Positions 59,961 through 64,000 of a stretch of DNA of 64,000 nucleotides are shown here, one piece after another. The DNA lies in the NCBI RefSeq assembly GCF_000321225.1, contig NW_004450464.1, forward strand, positions 3,693,281 to 3,757,280, written 5' to 3'. The stretch comes from Odobenus rosmarus divergens. Taxonomy: Eukaryota > Chordata > Mammalia > Carnivora > Odobenidae. Below the pieces are notes generated by a model. The model made no database searches, was not told the origin of the DNA, and saw only the letters and a program-made list of their open reading frames with translations. Made by a program: the position numbers and the translations under genes. Position 1 is the stretch's first letter, and each line of letters opens with the position of its first letter.

Positions 59961-61719
59961 CACTCGTACAAGTGAAATATTTTAATTGCTGTTGTTAAAA
60001 TGTCTATGATGTGTGAATCCTAAAGAACATTGACTGGCTCTATGGTTTTTGCCTCATCCATGATGGTCTGCGAGCTTCCCTTTAGCATCTCAGATCAGAA
60101 GAGCAATTGGGTGATATACACGCCTCCACTTGAAGGCACTCGTGCTCGGGGTTATTTTCAGTGGCAGTAAATCACCTGGAAAGGGACACATATTTCTGCA
60201 TGGCCTGGAAGTGGCATGGTGTGACACTCAAGAGATGGCTAATGAACAAAGCCTTCAGAAGGAAGGCGGCTCGAGGGAACAGTCGAGTTGGATAGAGGCT
60301 GTCAGCAACTTACTCGACTTCCTACCTGGTGGTCCCACCGGTGCAGGCACAGCAAAAGGTTTTAGAGGAATGTCAGTGGCCTCTGCCTAATATCACATTA
60401 GCCTCACATTAAAGGAATAATTGGCTTGTGAGAAGTGGTTCCGTTCCTTCTGCCTGATTTCTGAGAAAAAAACAAATGGCCGTACTATTTATAAAGTTCT
60501 ATTTCTATTTCTTCTTTAGTTTTGTTTTTAAAAGAAAAGAGCAAGTTCTCAACGATGCCTCGATTCAGAATACTCAGAATAGCTTCTCTGGTTATTCAGA
60601 TTTCAAAGTTTATATTCTGCCTGTCAGCTCTTACTTATAATATTTCACTAAAAAACAGTGACCTCCTGAAACATCTTTTATTCTTTGATTTTTCCATTTC
60701 TGTACAGAAAACCAGAATCTGTTCTATTCCTATTTGTGACATCACTGGATAACAGAGCCAGATTATTTAGATGCTAGATACAAAGAAAAGAAAGAAAAAA
60801 AAGAGACACCTTTTTCTTATAAAACAAAATGAAGGTTTGAGAAAAGTGCCTACGATGCATTTATAGGAAACACATCCAAAGCAAACTAGTTTTAACTTTC
60901 CTCCCATGTAAAAGGGATTTAAAAAATATTTTTTTCCCTCCTTTTGATGACAAAGGGAAACTCCTGATTGTCTCTAACATTTGGAGATTTATCTTAAGAT
61001 TTTCTTTCACTTTAACTTCAGGGCAAAAGACAAGAAGATTACCCTTAATGAAGCCAACTCAAGAATAAGTGATTGAAACTCAATTCAGTTTTTAACATTT
61101 AGCGTGTTCTTAGAGGAAGATACCCTCTTGCTCACCTGAATATCTTCTTCCAACATCCTCCTGCCTTAACAGGAGAACTCCTTCCTTAGAGTCATGCTTC
61201 CCAGGGGCAGCCAATGGTCGATGGTTGGGTTGGAGGAATTCAGTCGCCTAGCCTTACACACACACACAGTTAACCCCAGCTCTGAGTGCTTCCTTCTGCC
61301 CAGGAAGACGCCATCCTGCTGGATTCGGACAGTCTTTGCCCCAGCCAGCGTACATTTAAACGCATGGAGGAGCTACCTTTGTGTGTTTACAGAAGCCTGT
61401 TCTGCCAGAAAGTTTTGAATTATATGGCTTTCTGTCGGTCTTCTTCTTCTGATGCGTTTTGCATATCTCTTCCATTTCACTTCATTATCCCAGAATAGAT
61501 CTTAACACACCAGCCAAGTGGCTTAGCTGCCTTACAGAGTGAAAATCAATCATTTCTTTATTAATAGAAGTAACCTGTTAGGTAGACAATATGTCTTTAA
61601 AACATGAGGCTTGTGGGGCTGGGTGACAAAAAGAGCTCTTGTGCAGAGAAGTGTGGGACCTCCTCAGACCCAGCGTCCTGACTTTGCTACAGTGATGGGA
61701 GTAGCTTTCATCCCAAATC
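59961..61719. other. Intronic sequence, nothing recognised
   Basis: Apparently unique. 60120-60460 keeps several CpGs and mixed composition and may be conserved. The 86-codon ORF at 60130-60390 and the 70-76-codon ORFs near 60522 and 61194-61498 are unsupported. Confidence 0.45.
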
Positions 61720-63145
61720 TCTCCTAGCCTGGACTACTCTCCTGATCACACCTGTTTATCCCATGGCCTGCCACACACCTCCAATAACCCTGTCGAAAAC
61801 TGCACTCATGTCCTCCCCCAAAGCCTCCCTCCCCAGGGCTCGCTGTCCCAGTGAGGGTCCCCTCCGCTGCACCTGCTTCTAGCCAGAAGCACAGTTGACT
61901 CAAACTTCCCTTTCTCCTTCTCCCTCATTGTTGTTCCATGACAGGCCCCACTGAATAGTCCTTCTCAATCCCTTTTGAATCCATCCTCAGCAGCTCCCCT
62001 AATTTTACCATCTCCCACATGGATTATAGCCTCCTATTTAATTCCCTGCCTTTGGTTCTGCCACACTCTGATCCATCCTGCACACTGTAAGCAGAGGGAT
62101 TGCTGAAAATGCAAATATGTTCACATTACTCCCCTGCTTACTTACCAGCTTTCCGGGATTCCCTGTTGCCATTAGAAGAAAGCCCAGGTGTAGCCCCTGC
62201 ATGATGCTGTCCTTAGCCTGCCGCCCCCTCCAGGCCACCCTCCCCACTCTCCGTGCCTGGGATTATCAAAGCAAATGTTTCTTGAGCATTGATTATCTGC
62301 CGAGCACCATAGTGAATAAGACCAACAGAGCCTGAGTCCTACTAGACGTTTTAACATAGGAGGTAAGAGAACATCTGTATGTGCCAGACATTCAAGATAA
62401 CCTTGGCTCTGTTGCTCAGAAGAACCATCCTCTATCACCTCCATGCTTTTGCCCATGCTGTTTCCTCATCCTGGAACATCCTGTCCTCTCCACACTGAAC
62501 ACCAGATGTACACCATTTGCCAGGCACTATTTCTTCACTTCCGGGGCAAGATTCAGTGGGATCCTGGTGAGTCCTGGCACAACCAGCTCTCAATGCAGTG
62601 AACATGCTAGTGTGCAGTATTTGCCACTTTCTGTTGTCTAAATATTCCCACCGTGGTGATTTTGAGCTACCAACGTGAGGTCACTGAACATGGAGTAGCA
62701 CGCCACAATATAACATTTCCCCCTGATACAATTGGCACAAATCACTTCAAGAGCTTCGATGAGAGTAAATAATTAGGAAGTATATATTACCTTTGTTTTC
62801 AATATAATGTTTTGTTTAAGTTTATACACTGTAACTTAGTAATCACTGTTTAATGACCGGCTTACAGAATTCCTGACGATTTTACCGGTGGTCTCGAGAG
62901 CCCGTAAGAGCCCGTTCCAGGACTCCACTGCTATTCTAGGAAGCCTTCTCTGACCCTCCGGTCTGGTTAGTTGCCCCTTGTGGGTGTCCCCATCACATTT
63001 ATCATGATGTAATCACTAGGCTTCTTGTCAGAACCTCCCTGAGAGCAGGGACATGTCCAGTTGGCATATCCCCAGCACCTGTGTCTGCCCATAATGACAC
63101 TCAATGAATATTGGTTGAATGATAGGTTGAATGAATGATACAGAG
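61720..63145 (+). mobile_element. Long decayed L2 LINE (ORF tail and 3' end)
   Basis: Collinear L2 landmarks: 'agcctggactactctcctga' (61727), 'tggattatagcctcctattt' (62021), 'cattactcccctgcttactt' (62125), 'ttagaagaaagcccaggtgt' (62173), 'catgctgtttcctcatcctg' (62455), 'ggaagccttctctgaccctc' (62939), 'ctgagagcagggacatgtcc' (63039) and 'actcaatgaatattggttga' (63100). A MIR-like scrap ('cttgagcattgattatctgc', 62281) interrupts it. No open coding frame is left. Confidence 0.75.
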
Positions 63146-63856
63146 CCAGGCTGGTGAAATTTACACATTCATGTGAATTCAGCAAAATGATCTTAAAGAA
63201 TCGCTTTAAAACCCATAAACAAAGAGCATATGAGATAATCATTTAGCCAGGCCAAGAAGGTTAAGATTTCTTTTTTACCACATTCAAAATATGCTTTGTT
63301 CAGTTCCTTGTAATTCCTCCCTACTCGCCATTGGGGAGAAAATATCAAGGTGTTCTGCTGTTTAAGGAAAGCAAACCCTTCAAGGAAAAAAAAAATCATC
63401 TTCTCAAGCAAACGGAACGAATTTGCTTTTATTGAAGAAACAATTTTAAGACGTATGCAAAACATTTGACAGATATTCTGGAACCAAGCTGCGTAAGCAT
63501 CAGGAGTAAATTTTTAAAGCCTTAAAACTGACATGGTAGCTGGCTTTTGAAAATTGAAGCTGGTGAAAGGCAGCCAAAGCTGAAACTGATGACTTCACTT
63601 GATTCAGTGTAACCCGGAATTCTCTTCACGGAGCTCTGAGCCCATCCAGGGACCCATGTGGAATTTGCCAGATGACTTGGCTAAGGGACCATTGTAATCA
63701 GTCTTTAAGGAAAGAAAAGCATGAGCCAGGGAGCAAAGAAAAAGAGAGGAAGAGAGAGGAGAAGGGGGAGAGAGAAGGAAAGAACACAAGAGAAGAGCAG
63801 ATTGTTCTGAGACTTTAGGATGAAAACCTGTTTTCTTAAAAAAATCAATCCATAAA
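63146..63856. other. Intronic sequence with a GA-rich tract
   Basis: A purine-rich stretch (gaga/agga units) occupies about 63728-63798. It produces the Ser/Leu/Pro-rich ORF on the minus strand at 63604-63870, which is not a gene. Confidence 0.5.
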
Positions 63857-64000
63857 GGGGGGCAGAGCAAGATGGCGGAGGAGTAGGAGACCTGGATTTC
63901 GTCTGGTCTTAGGAATTCAGCTGAATAGGGATCAAACCATTCTGAACACCTACGAACTCAACAGGAGATCGAAGAAGAGAGTAGCAACAACTCTCTGAAC
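63857..64000 (+). mobile_element. Start of a young, possibly full-length LINE-1 (runs off the window)
   Basis: 'ggggggcagagcaagatggc' begins at 63857, followed by 'ggaggagtaggagacctgga', 'cagctgaatagggatcaaac' and 'gaacacctacgaactcaaca'. This is the 5' UTR start of the young L1 of arctoid carnivorans as I remember it. 'caagatggcgg' (63868-63878), 12 bases from the start, matches the YY1 site that sets L1 transcription start in mammals. Having the true 5' end implies little or no 5' truncation; the ORFs would lie beyond the window and cannot be assessed. Confidence 0.85.
63868..63878 (+). promoter_or_regulatory. YY1-like motif in the L1 5' UTR
   Basis: 'caagatggcgg' contains the AAGATGGC core of YY1 sites. 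Its position near +12 of the L1 parallels the known site in primate L1 5' UTRs. Function here is inferred. Confidence 0.6.

Overview
This window is vertebrate, almost entirely non-coding, AT-rich intronic DNA from a carnivoran mammal. The best clue to the organism is the repeat content. About fourteen tRNA-derived carnivore SINEs (CAN-SINE/SINEC type, head 'ggcgcctgggtggctcag', tail (aaat)n) lie on both strands. There are also L1 pieces of carnivore type, and the first ~144 bases of a caniform-type L1 5' end run off the right edge. The SINE variants resemble those I know from bears, seals and mustelids, and I see no young dog-type SINEC_Cf. An arctoid carnivoran is therefore my best guess (inference, not proof).

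Only one protein-coding segment can be supported: a 131-base internal exon at 54233-54363 (+) with a splice acceptor and donor. It encodes 43 full codons of a glypican core protein, best matching glypican-6 (GPC6), a GPI-anchored heparan sulfate proteoglycan. GPC6 is known for introns of hundreds of kilobases, so the rest of the window (1-54232 and 54364-64000) is best read as two partial GPC6 introns on the + strand. No promoter, start codon, stop codon, poly(A) site of the gene, tRNA, rRNA or CRISPR array is visible.

Layout: 1-18.8 kb is mostly unique intron with old MIR/L2/MaLR remnants, two SINEs, one old L1 3' end split by a SINE, a poly-G run (7254-7279) and a CpG-rich patch (15.1-15.4 kb). 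18.84-21.20 kb is one 5'-inverted (twin-primed) L1 with flanking target-site duplications. 21.2-36.7 kb is unique sequence plus SINEs, MER5A, L2, an antisense L1 and a ~360-base local duplication, one copy of which was later hit by a SINE. 36.7-54.2 kb is richer in repeats: a young antisense L1 3' end, an inverted SINE pair, a (CT)n tract, ancient repeats split by SINEs, two antisense L1 3' regions, a MaLR LTR and an AT-rich palindrome. 54.2 kb holds the exon. 54.4-64.0 kb is unique intron, MIRs, two SINEs, a long decayed L2 and the L1 5' end.

The ORFs of 60-181 codons across the window lack splice context, recognisable domains or family matches, or fall in repeats; I treat them as chance. 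I found no undescribed gene system. The most informative structures are the duplication with its SINE-empty copy, the twin-primed L1, the inverted SINE pair that could form long intronic dsRNA, and the CpG/G-rich patch. Repeat family names come from recalled consensus sequences, without a database search; boundaries of old elements are approximate.
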